From positions 26,477,932 through 26,541,931 of the forward strand of contig LS997566.1 in NCBI GenBank assembly GCA_000469685.2: 64,000 nt of DNA, written 5' to 3'. The number at the start of each line of letters is the position of its first letter. Position 1 is the first letter of the stretch. The stretch is from Haemonchus contortus (Eukaryota; Nematoda; Chromadorea; Rhabditida; Trichostrongylidae). The translations under genes and the position numbers were made by a program. The notes below the pieces were generated by a model. That model searched no databases. It was not told where the DNA came from and saw only the letters and a program-made list of their open reading frames with translations. Of the stretch, positions 36,820-48,684 are shown piece after piece.

Positions 36820-37200
36820 CCCTACCCATTGCTATCAGTTCCTGTGATCAACCGTCCTTTACCATCCCATGACCAACCATCTACCACCCCTTCATTCGGA
36901 AGACCTCCTTCTGAGCTGCCATGAAATCGTTGTCACCATGAAAGGAGTTACAAACTCAACCGAAACTTTCTGTGGTTCTTTATCAGCTTTCATCACTTGT
37001 TATCTTTGCTGTTTCATCTATCATCATTGTTCACATCCTGCACCCTGTATCTCTTCGCATTTGACCCCTTGGACAGAAGTCACTAGCTCCAACATAAATC
37101 CATTCACGACACAGACATCGACACACACTGACACACAACGGGACACACATACACACCGACACACCCTTCACACCTACATTCCAGCAGCTACACTTCGCGA
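36820..37200. repeat. Diverged TTATCAG/satellite composite with CA-rich tail
   Basis: TGCTATCAGTTCCTGTGATC and TTTATCAGCTTTCATCAC match the words of the 27.9-kb and 47.3-kb blocks. The tail is a mixed ACACACTGACACAC run at 37100-37180. The same order (words, unit, CA tail) as at 27895-28710. Confidence 0.5.
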
Positions 37201-37949
37201 ATTTTGCATCGTAGGTTTATGATTGACCTGTACATCATTGAAAAGTGATAAATGGTGGAGCATAATGGTCACTGTTCCCTGACAGCTCAATGTCAGTTAC
37301 CGAGCCCAATTGGAAACAGAACACAGATAAATGAAGATTTACTTGATAATGAAAAAGGCTCTAAATTCATGAATTCACCAATCTGGAAAGGGAGGTGCTC
37401 CCCGACGTCAAGGGAAAGGCAGAGAGCCCCATCCATTTCGGCAGTGGTGGCAATTAGCAAATACTACGAAGACAAGGATGTTCCAGCAGCTTTCTCTCGT
37501 TGGTTACTTTTTTTGAAACCTACGCTAGTCCTTATTTTGCTCATGTCAAGAGACTCATCATTTCTTTCGTTTGTTGCTCATTCTCATTATGAATTGCCAC
37601 ATTGTGTCGACTTGCTATAATTGTAATGGACGTACAGAGCTACAGGTTCATAGCTAGACAAGGGGGAACGTCTTTTCCGCGCGTCCGCGCAAACTGCACT
37701 GATGTGCTTGCAAAACTTAGGTGCGGAAGCAACTTTCGATTACTGTACATCTGCCAGACAACATAGCTCGATGAGATTTTTGCCATACCGGGAGAGGACT
37801 ATCACGGTATTGCACAGAAAGCGACTAACAGAAAATTGAAATAAGGCGAAAGATACGGCTTTTTCACCTAAAAGTACCAGTTAAATATAAGTCTTCACCA
37901 TTAATGCTGGTACTTCAAAAAAGGTGGCGGAGTTCCTATGGGTATGTGA
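37201..37949. other. Stretch without supported genes
   Basis: A 122-codon plus-strand frame at 37252-37620 has no motif I recognise. A GCGCGTCCGCGC scrap near 37680 recalls the 18.4-kb repeat family. Confidence 0.3.
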
Positions 37950-38640
37950 TCACCACGGAGAGCAATACATGGTCTGCAACGCGATCCCATACTTTCCAAG
38001 AGGTTGGTAATGAGTTCCGGTGGTAGAGCATTCCCCTTCTCTATTAGTCCAATTGGATTGTTTGGTTCAACAGTTGCTGGATGGTCACTGGTTCATTTGG
38101 ACGTGCTACAGTACGTCCCCCTTAATGCATCCCAGATGGGATTTAGGTCGGGGGAAGAAAACGGCCACTCCAGTTGCCGGATATCCACTTGTATCAAGGG
38201 CTCCTCCACCTGTGCTGCTCCATGCGGTCGCACATTGCCATCCACATAAATGAATTCAGAGCTTACTGCGGCTCTGAAGAGACTCACATGAGGGAGGAAT
38301 ACCTCATCACGGTAAGGTACGCCGACTGGTAAGGGTTCGGCGCTAAAAAATTTGGAGGTCATCACGGCTATACAGCATGATGCCTTCCTACTCCATAACA
38401 CCCCGACCTCGGTGAGAATGTTTGTGGGAAGTTGCGTGTTCCCCCTCTCGCCATATGAGGGTTCGCGTCAAGAGTCACTACTCTGACTGGAGCTGCTCCC
38501 ATCCGAAAACAGCACGCGGCTCAATTTCTTATCGCTCCATTTGCCATGCCCCTGGCATCACCCTAAACAGTCTCGCCTATTCGCAACGGTTAAAGGAAAA
38601 CAACGTGGCGTTCACCGGGTGGATAGACCATCATGGTGTA
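37950..38640 (-). pseudogene. Tc1-like transposase pseudogene
   Basis: Minus strand, in order: RVLFSDGS (first catalytic Asp block, family FSDES/FSDEC), an unreadable stretch, VPYRDEVFLPHV, FIYVDGNVRPHGAAQVEE (family DDNARPH), then IRQLEW and SSPDLNPIWDA. The normal NPIEHVWD is shortened, removing the catalytic Glu. A C-terminal scrap continues to about 37960. Stops and frameshifts throughout; terminal repeats were not found. Confidence 0.75.
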
Positions 38641-39003
38641 ATCGTCGTAGCACTGCAGTGCGCAAGATGGTTTACCACAGAGCTCTGCTATAGATGCCGA
38701 TTGCAATCACAGGAGCTGATTGATATGCATCTCTTCTTCCCTGCTGCACAATGTTGCGCTTATTCTTTGGCGAAGTTGACTTTGATCGACCACCATCTCT
38801 CCTTCGGGCAGCAGTACTGGTAGTTCGGAATGCTCCCCATGCGGAGGAAACAATATGGGAGCACACAAAACACAAAACGAGTTTTTTAGTCCCTATTATA
38901 TCAACTGTACATAACCGTTATAGGTCTAACAAGATATTCCCACACTTTTTTACATTTATTCCCAACCAGTACCACTACGATCTCGAAATGACATTACAGT
39001 ACC
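38641..39003. other. Stretch without supported genes
   Basis: May include decayed N-terminal sequence of the Tc1 element; nothing readable. Confidence 0.3.
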
Positions 39004-39198
39004 ACTAACTGTCAGGGAAGCGAGCGATTTGCACTAGTCCGTATTACCTTTTGTTTGAGCTTACTGCCGTGGACCAAGCGCAAGTCGTATGGCCCATTGA
39101 CAACTGTGACATTCGCCGAAGGTCGCGGGATGACATGCCGCGTGCAACGGCTGCTGGCCGCGTAACTTAGTTTAGACGGACGCGCGAAATGAAGCGCA
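39004..39198. repeat. GC-rich dispersed repeat, inverted relative to 18443-18625
   Basis: Matches the complement of the 18.4-kb copy over about 190 bp, including CTGCCGTGGACCAAGCGC and GACGGACGCGCGAAA. Confidence 0.6.
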
Positions 39199-40199
39199 CT
39201 TCTCGAAAAGAAACATGGTTTTGTGTAGAAAAAGTCACACTCACCAGTTTAGCGATGACGATTAAAAGTATTATGCAATGTCCTATATACATTGTGAAAT
39301 ACACAGAAGTCCTGTATGATTTGTAGAAGGAAACAGTGTTGCATGCGTGCTTATCACAACAGCTGAATAAAATAGATGTTAGGGTTGTTTGAGTACTACT
39401 AAATTTAAGGGCGAACTTAGTTCTAGTCTAGAGGCATCAGTCCATATGATGACAACAAAATTTCTTCGCCGTCTGATGCTCTAGGCACGACGTTGTCTAG
39501 AGAATCGGAATGACTCGAAAGTGAGGTTGTGTTGACATTGATCATCGTTAAATTGAACTTGAATAAAATGTTAGAAGCAAGGAAGCCGGTGGAAACGGTG
39601 GCGGTTTGCTCCTGTGATACTGAACACTGCGCGCTTATGCTTTTCCTACAAAGTACAGGGCAGTTTCATGTGCTAGAGATTTACCCTTATTTCACGGTAA
39701 ATGCACAGACATTGGCTGGATACATTGGAATGAATTTTCTTTCAAGATGATTATGTAAATTTCACCCAATGGTGATGCCCGTTCTCACATTGAAAACTGC
39801 TCACTTTGTGGACTGAGCTGATCGCGGACATTCAAACGCAAGCGACATTCCCCGTGACTGGCTAGCCAGCGAGCATCAGCGTTCATCACAACGTTAATGT
39901 CACTGTATGAAAATTTAGGTAAAGCTTCGGCGGAAAAAAGAAAAAACCGACGCGCACTCGGAAACCTCGGCGAAATTGAAAAGCATGCGAGGGTCTCCGG
40001 CGCAAGGCAGAGCATGCGAGAGCTCACGACACTGGCAGGCAATGGGACTAATCCAAAAGTCCCTCGACGTAACCAAGACTCGCGTTGTGACGTTGACTGT
40101 TGGCATGTTAACTGGTCGCTCGTACGAAGCTTAGAGCGATGACGGACTGATTTCTGTTTTCTGTTTCTGACGGACGGAAGAGAAATCCTGTCTAAGCCT
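39199..40199. other. Stretch without supported genes
   Basis: Overlapping frames on both strands at 39785-40204 have no motif. No repeat boundaries seen. Confidence 0.35.
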
Positions 40200-41920
40200 C
40201 TCAAGTTTGAAACAGTTTATTTGGCCAACATTTCGGCTGCTTCGCCTTCGTCAGAGTCTGGAATAGTGCAAAGCATAAGTGTGGCATGCTCGCCCTAAAG
40301 CCTCAACAAAACTCCAAGAAAACTTCAAGTAGACCAGCAAACCTATCGAATGAGGCATGGACTGCTCACCTTGGAGTCCGCCGCTAAGACAAGACGACCA
40401 CCTCGTGCTAACTGTTGTCTGAAGTCCCACTGACCTCATAGTAGATCAAAGGTTGCAGAGGTCACGGCTTATGGCTACACACTCCTTTCTGTTCATAAGG
40501 AGGTCTTTAGCGGTAATCCAAAGCGCTTCCAGGATCTTGCGCGCTACGTTCTCGGGTCCAAGCGATAATATGGACACGGAAACATCATAGGATAGACCTG
40601 CGTGGAATAAAACCCGATGGGCTCTTAGTGAGGTATACATCCTTGATCCAGCCAACCCCCTTGAATTTTCTCCAATTCGAACGCACGAAGGGCGTTCGAA
40701 TTGAAGAACATCCAAGGGGGCTAACTATTATGTTCATACAGCTTGGCTTGCGGTACCATTTTGTTCTTGCCATGCCCCGTACTACCTAGACTTGGGCATT
40801 CAAAAATGGCAACCAATCCTCCACAGGCTTTCCGGTGTAAAGTTGATGTTTTCTGACTAGTTGAACATATGATAAGGCAGTCATCAATGTAACGGCAATA
40901 TAGGATTGGGCCAGGTCCAGTACTGCCTTCTCGATTTTCGACATGAACGCTATGGCCAACACAGGAGCTAATCGTTGCCCCATAGCTAGACCATGTAACT
41001 GCTTATAATACTCGCCTGACCACTTGAAAGAAGAGCACTCCAGGCACTCTGCCAAGATCGTCATCACTTGCGTAACAGTAAACCCGTGAAGCTGTAGATC
41101 AGGTTCATGTTCGCAAAGTAGTTCGTATGGGCCTCCAGCGCTGCTTCATTCGAAACATTAGTGTACGGTAATGTGACGTCAAAAGACTCCATCCCACACC
41201 CTTCGTGGAGGCTAGCGCTGGACATCATATTGAGTAGCTTGCTAGTGTTGGTCAGGTGGGCGGGGATGTACCGAAGCAATTGGCCCAAGGTGATAGTGAG
41301 AAACCAAGATGTTTCGTCCGTAGGTCCCCCAACACCACTGACTATGGGTCTAACTCTGTATCTAGAGGGATCCACCGGAACCATGTGAAATGTTGTGAGT
41401 TTATGCGTTTTAATCAGACGTACTGGACGGGGCAGGCTGGTAGGTCACACTTAAGGCGACTCATGGTGATATAAGGCAGCCCAGCAGTCTTCGCCAAACT
41501 CTGTTTAAGCTACTATATTGTTTTTTATATTCCTTTTCTGACTATTTGCAATATAACATCGCCGCTTAGGTGCAGTTTTGTGATTGCCTTATCAAGTTCT
41601 TGTGGGAAAACCACAAGTCCTACAACTTTGTCGCTCATTGACAATCGAATTCTTCCAGCCTTTACGTAACTTTTTGAACCCACTTTTTTGTGATGCGTTC
41701 AGGTTTGAGATGAGTTGTTTCCCGGCATACAGCCGAACCACTCTAAAGACGAGGTGGCAAGCAGCTGGAACTTAGTGTTTGTCCTGCTGCAAGTCGAGGG
41801 ACATTGACCATGGGTTCAAGCTGTTTTCTGCGATGGTTCCAAAACCACCAACGGTGACGAGATGTTTGTTTCTGAACGTAAGTCAATAGTAAGCGTGTAA
41901 CACTTCGATGAGATCCATGT
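40200..41920 (-). pseudogene. Penelope-like element with internal damage
   Basis: Minus strand. From 41900 down: a decayed N-terminal part; MSDKVVGLVVFPQELDKAIT near 41640-41580; VRPIVSGVGGPTDETSWFL at about 41350; ESFDVTLPYTNVSNEAALEA (RT motif A region, normal SLYTNV altered) at about 41170; CLECSSFKWSGEYYKQ and GLAMGQRLAPVLAIAFMSK at 41050-40920. The YIDD catalytic block is replaced by a scrambled VTLMTALSY, and the region after KWYRKPSC is shortened around a small palindrome (40670-40710). The C-terminal end, including MNRKECVAISRDL, is at 40450-40560. Reverse transcriptase inactive. Confidence 0.85.
40223..40258 (-). ncRNA. Hammerhead-ribozyme-like motif at the PLE 3' end
   Basis: Minus-strand order: GACT, CTGACGA (matches CUGANGA), AGGC...GCC as stem II, GAAA, TGTT, GGCC. 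The two core boxes are intact; stem I pairing is poor and stem III would be ATGT rather than ACGT. Lies just downstream of the PLE coding remnant, in the same orientation. Confidence 0.45.
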
Positions 41921-41947
41921 ACGGCTTTCTATGAACCTCGGCATGAT

Positions 41948-42108
41948 TATATTATGAGTTTGTTGTTGTCTTGAACTCTTCACGAGGTTTTTAAATAACC
42001 TTTATTAGGCTCACGTTTCGGCGGAATCGCCTTCTTCAGAGCCTGAAACTTCAAAGGTTATTTAAAAACCTCGTGAAGAGTTCAAGACAACAACAAACTC
42101 ATAATATA
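41948..42108. repeat. Perfect 56-bp inverted repeat enclosing a hammerhead-like motif
   Basis: Left arm 41948-42003 and right arm 42053-42108 are exact reverse complements (starting TATATTATGAGTTTGTTG and ending CATAATATA). The 49-nt centre holds the hammerhead-like motif at 42007-42044. Lies upstream of the minus-strand PLE at 40.2-41.9 kb. Confidence 0.9.
42007..42044 (-). ncRNA. Hammerhead-ribozyme-like motif inside a perfect hairpin
   Basis: Minus strand: AGGCT, CTGAAGA (fits CUGANGA), stem II GGCG-ATTC-CGCC, GAA, ACGT, G, AGCCT. Stem I (AGGCT/AGCCT) and stem II pair fully. The self-complementary ACGT matches the minimal stem III seen in PLE hammerheads. The cleavage-site base is G, where C, A or U is expected, so activity is doubtful. 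Confidence 0.5.
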
Positions 42109-42129
42109 CTTCGATGAGACATTAGTGAA

Positions 42130-43690
42130 GATCATTGTCGTACGCCGAAAATACCATTTCTCCTCGGCATATGCAGACTGGATGCTCCGAGCTAAACAAG
42201 GGCAGCTCTGGAACCGCCTCGATGAAACGTCGAAGTACCGTTACAAGAAGTAATAGTTGTTACGAGGGACCTCTGGTCACGAGGGCGCTACGAGATACGG
42301 TTTTAGCTGTTATGGTGGTCCCGGAAATAGGTCAGGTGATACTGACGGCGAGCAAATTCTTGAATATGCATGCTCACATGGTCTCGCCATTGTAATTATG
42401 GAATTTCGAAAACGAATCTTATCTTATCAACTTCTATAGCGGTGGGAATAGAACACAATTTGATTTCGTCTTTGTCAAGACCGCGATCGTGAAAGGCCCG
42501 TAGACAGTGCCTTATGAAACGTCGCCGCACATCATCGACCACCGATTTTCGCATTGAAGATCGCCCGCCGAAACCGGAACAAGCCGAAAGCTGTGGACCT
42601 GCAAGTATCGAGTGGTGGTGACAAAGGGAAAAAGAAGCGATTTCCGTTTCGCACATTCATTCACCAGCGGTAAAGACTGTCCACGAAACTTGGATGGACA
42701 CAGCCAAAGTGATACCCTCTGCATGACCAAGGCAGGATGGGCCAAGGTTGGCAAGCAAATATGGCTATGGACGAACCATGACAGAGGTGAAGTGTGTTAT
42801 GAGAAAAACCATTACCACACTTCCTTCTCGAGAATAGAGCTGATAATTGGCGCGGCTATCATACAGCGAAAGAAGAGGCAAGAAAACCTGTTGCTCCTGC
42901 GGAGGTAGCTCATTTGGCTGATCTCGACGGAAAGTCGTGTCTCGCGATGAGAAGTTGTACGTTTACCTGCTCGCAAAGGCCCCCTTTCGCTAGACCGAGA
43001 ATATGGAAAAATTCTTCGGCGTGAATGGCTCGAAAGATCGCATCTTGACGGACCGCAAGCAAACATCGAAGCGATGGAGAGGGTGCTTAGAAAGCATATC
43101 AGCATTCAAATTTGTCCATCTTTTTATCCCTTGCGCTCCCGATAGTGCACTTCCTCTTTCAGAAAGTAACGGTTAAGGAGAACACTACGACTATGAAGGG
43201 GTAAAATCAGGCAAAGCAACTTGTGACGAAATAGTGCGACTTTTGAAAATCAGTTTGCTGGAATCTTGCAGAGCGTTTGACTCAGCTCTCCAACTAGGTC
43301 ATTGCTGAGAAGGCAGTCCCCCCCCCTCCTCCCCCCAACGCCCCAACGAAGATTGGTATACTACGCCTTTCTTGACTTCGATTAAGCTTTCGATCACGCC
43401 CGCGTGACGTTATATGGTTTGCCCACGACGGCATATCGTTCCTGATGAGCTTTTGAGTGGTAGCATCCTTTACTGTAGTACAAATAGCAGTGTGCAAATG
43501 GTAGCGGACCCATATCGACGGATTTGCCTATCCCCGTCGAAGTATACCGAGGCCCGCGTCATTCCCACCACTATTTCTTGTTGCCATGGACGCCATTACA
43601 AAAGATATCCAGAAGCCGGTTCAGTGAACGCTTCATTATGCTGATGACGTGATGCACGCCGGTCAATCAATTCAATAGATATTTTCCTTT
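42130..43690 (+). pseudogene. RTE-type LINE, 5'-truncated and decayed
   Basis: Plus-strand order matches an RTE-clade ORF. Endonuclease end: EQILEYACSHGLAIVIMEFR, then FYSGGNRTQFDFVFVKT near 42430-42475. Linker: KAGWAKVGKQIWLWTNHDRG at 42728-42785. Reverse transcriptase: scraps from about 43360, then AMDAITKDIQKPV at 43585-43622 and the catalytic HYADDVM at 43634-43656, with a stop two codons before. Frames change repeatedly. A G homopolymer follows at 43710-43730. Confidence 0.8.
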
Positions 43691-44306
43691 TTGGGAGTGG
43701 TTGAAGGGGGAAAGGGGGGGGGGGGGTAAGCTTTGTTGCATCAGGTACAGAACTGTGCTGAGAGAGTTTTAAGAATTTTCACAAAATTTAAGTCAGCACA
43801 TCACCAAGTATCCGGGCATCCATTCAGACCGCCCCATAACTCTCATCAAAGTGCCTAACTTTCCAACCACCACATTACCCTGTCCATTGCAGATATTATC
43901 TCCCACTCTGAAAACCTTTTTTAAAGTCGTCCTCCTCCTCGCCACTTCAGTGCCTGCGGATTCAACCCCCTATTCAAATGCATTTCAAAACACTGGCGTC
44001 GAGCAAAATTTGGCTGCTCGCAACTTGTTGGGGATATTTTGAACTTTCGCGCTATCAATATCCCTAATATTACTAGAAGACTTAGGGAAATCAGAAACTC
44101 TTCTCTGGTGGTTGATCACAGTATTATTGTCGATGAAATTGTAGAGTGTTTTCTTCCTTTTCATCACCTTTCATCAACCTCACCGCTCAATATTACTTTC
44201 TGCCATACGCCCCCGATATCATCTTCTTATCATTTCTAACTTTTGCTAAGATGATCTTCTAACCATCTTTAAGAAGATGCAACCGTTTTAGCAAACGCTA
44301 CCTATT
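43691..44306. other. Spacer between the LINE and the cysteine-rich gene
   Basis: Low-complexity C/T-rich parts; small frames only. Confidence 0.35.
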
Positions 44307-45013
44307 TTAAGATTGTTCACATCTGAAAACTTCTCACCTCTCGTAACATACCGTGACTTCTGAAGCTCGTTAAATTACGTTAGGCACGTTTCTTGGAATC
44401 GCCCATCTGCTATTTGGTCACCTTCTCACTTACTGCCTTTCAACAGGGAGTCATCATTGGTCTTTCCTCTTCAATTGTCTACTTGAGACGACATCTCACA
44501 GAACTTGAATTGCATCACACTTTCGCAACATACACCGTGCACCGACAAATGCACATAAAAAGTTACGTGTAGCAGCGTAACTGCTTGGGTCGAAGTAAGC
44601 CATAGGTCGAACAGACAGTCCTGCACAATGAAAATGCTCACCAGTATGCCATGGCGTGACTACCATTGGAATGGCATCCTGGCGAAGAGCAAAATCGTTG
44701 ATTGAAGACCATGTCGTTGCCAGGAAAACCGGGATAAATAACACACATCCTATCAGGTTGCAGTAACTGAAGAAAACCATGTAATTACATTGCTACAAAA
44801 GATGTTTACGATAATGAGAAAGGCGTCCGAAGACAAGAAGAGCAAAACTCACGACAAGCTCGATGTTGTCCTTCGATAGCCTGCCATCGTAGCATTTAAT
44901 GTTGTCTAAAAACACACCAAGTATTTCAACGATTTAATGGGGGATTTTGACGAATTCCGCTTACTCTCTGCCTTGGACGTGAGCACCATAGCAAGTATCC
45001 TATACCATAGCAT
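44307..45013 (-). CDS. Small secreted cysteine-rich protein, Ly-6/three-finger-like
   Basis: Exons 44965-45013 (ATG), 44853-44905, 44642-44766, 44567-44620, and a tentative 44307-44322 (TAA). The first four join in phase with good GT/AG sites; an acceptor-like TTCTTGTAG lies 9 nt before the ATG, suggesting trans-splicing. About 98 residues: signal peptide MLWYRILAMVLTSKA, then IKCYDGRL, RMCVIYPG, RFCSSPGCH, VCSTYG, LRCYT and a final Cys if the last exon is right. Cysteine spacing, the opening CYDG and a terminal Cys resemble nematode Ly-6/uPAR-like secreted or GPI-anchored proteins, but no anchor signal is visible. Family assignment is tentative; the gene itself is well supported. Confidence 0.7.
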
Positions 45014-47299
45014 GTCACCAGTCTACAAGAAGAAATTATGAAAATTGCACCACCCCTGTCTCGCTGAAAAATGCAAAACATGGTCTTCAAGGTTATCACC
45101 AGCGAATAGTGATCAGAGAAGGATGTACTGAGTTTATTCACGTGGAAGTCTGTATACAGAATACTTTTTTGATGCCAGAAATATCGCTAGCGTTCACATT
45201 CTCCTTCGAGATATTTTTGCGGATCACGCCACCCTCGAGGTCACAGTCAAGCTCTCAGACCCCCCTGTACATAAGTCCTAAAAAAACATCCTGCACTCCT
45301 TCAGAACGTGTACGCCGGCATCCTGTGGACTGGTGGCTCTTGCTGGGAAGTCCGTCCTTACATCCTTAATCCAGTTACACATACTTCTTATGATAATTTG
45401 GGAAAACATTCAGAGCAAAATTTCTATGCCACCTGCTACATTTTAGCGAAACCTTGGCATATATCACAAGCAGGTTCTTTTTCTTCGGATCTCCAATAAG
45501 GCAATCGGTGCCCTCGGACTTCCATTCTTATTTGTAAATTGCATTCGGAGGGGAACTTATCCGCTGACCCTTCAAGGTGAAGGTTCTACAAGGCTCATTC
45601 CAGCAATGGCGTACACTTCTAACCAATCCAGCACCAAATCTTCCTAAGATGAGAAGGAAAAATCGTCCTCCTAATCTAGACTAATACTTGCTCATGGTAC
45701 TGTATGTTTATTGTAGTTTGATAATTCTTTGTTGGATCTGGTTCCCGCACGCTATAAAGGTTCAGAGTTGAGTTGAGAGCAGCTTCCTGCTATTGTAAAA
45801 CACAACATAGTAACAGTGGATGTTATAACGTAGCACGTGAGATTCGTGGATGATCTCCACCACTGTGACGTTCCAATGGAGCATTATCTCAAGGAATGGT
45901 TGCGTAGAAAACTAGGTTGCCTCTGGGACTGCGCGGTCCGCTACACCAACAGCCCGCAAGAAGCGCGCCAGACACGCTTAAAAGGTGTTGTCGCCAATGG
46001 GTTAAGGTTCCCTTAGGCTAAATTCGGACGGCGAATGTATGTCTCTGCCACGAGGACCTAGTCACAAATGGCGCCATAACTGCGTCTCAGTCGCAATCAG
46101 GATGCCGCAACTGCCTACCGTGCTGTATTTAAGATGAGCATCCGAAAAACGTGCAGCAGTGTACGTCTTATTAGAAATGGCTACCTGATTTTGGAATACT
46201 TTCATCATGAGGGTCGGGTTAAAGAAATAAGGCACGAATGTGTGCCTCTTTGGGAGTTCTTCTCCTCTCTCGGGATCTGATTGGTCCATCAAGAGCTTGC
46301 CTCCTACAATCCCTTTCTTTAGGAATCGTAGTGAGCTGAAACAGATCTGCGAGAATTCTCCTTTCTTCTGGGGTCTGATTTGGAGTTTTTGCTTAAAGGG
46401 TTTGTAACGCGTTTTTTGACCAATCTCGGTTACACCTTGAAAGTATTGGATCGTGGACAATTGCCTCTTCAAGGAGGGTGCGAGCAGCAGCGATATATGG
46501 AAGACGAAATTTTCTCTCATCCTTCAGTCGCGCTGATTTATACTTTCTCTCTCCTCACAGTGGGCGAGCCTATTGTGTACTGACGGCGACTGTAAACACG
46601 GGAAGAATTACCAGTATTTGCCACTGGCATATTTGCCGCAACATATTATGTATATGCACCGTATACTGAGGTTAGAACCACACTAAGTTGCTGAAGGATT
46701 ACGACGACACTGTTCAAACAGAAGAAAGCGGGGAGGGATGAATTGTTATGAAAAGACCAGTCATTGGCCTGCTAACTTTGAGCTTCCCTCCTTCTTTAAC
46801 AAAGCTATAATAATCGGCTTGCCCTTCACTGCTTCGTTTGAGTGTATGTATAGTATTTTTCTGTACACGTAAATTGGCACAAGAGCCAAAGCCTTGAGTG
46901 GTAGTCGCAAATGTTGTTGAGCGATAACAACACCATTATAGGATGTCGTTATCAATAAAGTTACTTTTTTCTAAGGATATAACAGAAGTTGAGAATTCTG
47001 ATTACTGGCGGTCGAATGAGTTCTTTCGCAAAGGATATCAATGCAAAGGAAAACCGTGATCCTCCATTGAGTCCGAATCATTGCTTGCTAGCGGTCGTAA
47101 CCTAATGACAAGAAATGATCCGAATTTTTATCTTTTCTCTTTGAATTACCTCCAATCGGCTTCTATCACTGCACGTACAACTCACTTTTGCCGCCCCACT
47201 CTACCATCCCCTTTTATCGAATGAAACATAATAGATAGTCAAAGCCCCATCGCAAATAGCTAGAGCGTTAGGATTTTGATTAGAAGGTGACTGTTGCTT
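45014..47299. other. Stretch with one unassigned minus-strand ORF (46062-46520)
   Basis: The longest non-repeat frame in the stretch is 152 codons on the minus strand at 46062-46520. An overlapping frame reads TPEERRILADLFQLTTIPKE, so which frame matters is unclear. Neither is recognised; transposon debris is possible. The rest shows no supported feature. Confidence 0.3.
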
Positions 47300-47710
47300 T
47301 TTTAGGTCCCTTATCAGCTCCTATCAGTTGTTATCAGCTCTTGTCGCTGAGAACTTACGATCCCCTCATAACCTACATCACTTGATAGAAAGCCGAGGTT
47401 TCACTGTTAATACGGAAGGTTTCATCGAACTACTGGCTCTCGCCCGTTCGGTGTTATCTGTCTCTATTAACTGCTATCAATCCTCGTCACCAATCATCTA
47501 CGATCCCTTCGCAATCCATACCACTTTCTGAAGTGCTGAGGCTCCACTGTTAATGCAAAGGCCGTTATGAAGCTAGTGATTCTAGCCTTCTACGTTCCAT
47601 ATCAGCTCGTATCAGTCTTAGCAGTCCTTACTAATAAACATCTACGGTCGCTTCTTATCCCACACCACTCATTGAAGTGCCAAGGCTCTACCGTAAACTC
47701 GATGAAGATA
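47300..47710. repeat. TTATCAG tandem repeat, about 143-bp unit, three copies
   Basis: Units start near 47312, 47455 and 47598. Each has TATCAG-type words, a CATCTACGATCCCTTC-like block, a CACCACTT block and a GCTCCACTGTTAA-like block. Same family as 27895-28260; same period as the 19.9-kb satellite. Confidence 0.75.
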
Positions 47711-47979
47711 ACCCGAAGGTAAGATGATTCTATTTTCAAAAATATTATCTTGGACAAAGAGAACAATCTTATCTTGAACAAGTGTCGTTAGACTAATAAT
47801 TAAATATTACTCATACGGCTATTACGAACTACACAACATGTCGCGCCAAATGGGAGCCGTTCAGAGACAAGACCATCTTACGCAAGACCGTGGGATCATT
47901 ATCAAGTTCGGACGCGCACAATAGAACTGGTTCTAACAGCATATACTTGATCACATTATGAAAAGCACCAGGGTGGTTT

Positions 47980-48684
47980 TTAAAGGCACTGTTCACGAAA
48001 AAATGGTTTCGGAGATTTGCACATGGTTTGAATTCGAAGCCCCTCTGATAACATTTGTGCAGGAATTAGGTCGGAAAACGGCTGGATAGGGCACGATAAG
48101 GGCAGGTACAGTGGGGGACGCGAGGCCTCCGCCCCTCGCTAGGCTGACTACGAGTTCAAGTTGTCTTTCACCACATTCGCACTGGAGCGAAGTTGGTGAA
48201 AAATCGATACGCTGATTGGCAAATTGCCAGAATCATCAGCTGGTCGACCGCCTCGTACAGGAGCTAGTTTTCGGCTGTTATTTCTATTTTATGTTTGTTA
48301 TTTCTATTGTTTTTTTTTGTTATGAATTTTTCACGGTAGCATTCTTTAACTATTCTCGTAAGTTTATTGAAGATTTTAACATATCTTTTGTAGATTATTG
48401 CATGCAAATGTTTTTTATTTCAGAAACTCCGTTAATTTCGATGTGTTGTGCATTGCAGACATTGCATCGCCTTCGTGCATTTTCGCTCGAACACTCCCTA
48501 ACCGCTGTTTTTTCAATGTGAAATTCGTCCAACCCCCCTTTCCAGCTCTTTTTTTGACCCTCTGTAATTCTTTTTGTTCATCTTTTTTGCGCTCTTTTCG
48601 TTGTTATCGCTTTATTCTAGAGTAGTTCTATCAATTCCCGTCAAAAAAGGGTACCCTGACTTTTTTGTAAACGTTGCCTTTGAA
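47980..48684. mobile_element. Possible MITE, GCACAGTT family
   Basis: Left end TTAAAGGCACTGTTCACGA matches the family; the right end (GTAAACGTTGCCTTTGAA) is a weaker complement. The interior contains a T-rich open frame (48216-48521) that looks like composition, not coding. Confidence 0.4.

Noticed and set aside
40660..40715. Small palindrome around GGCGTTCGAA as a separate element
   Set aside because: It lies inside the damaged PLE and is better read as an inverted duplication at a deletion scar.
48216..48521. 101-codon plus-strand frame
   Set aside because: Phe/Tyr/Cys-rich translation of a T-rich stretch inside a probable MITE; no splice or domain support.
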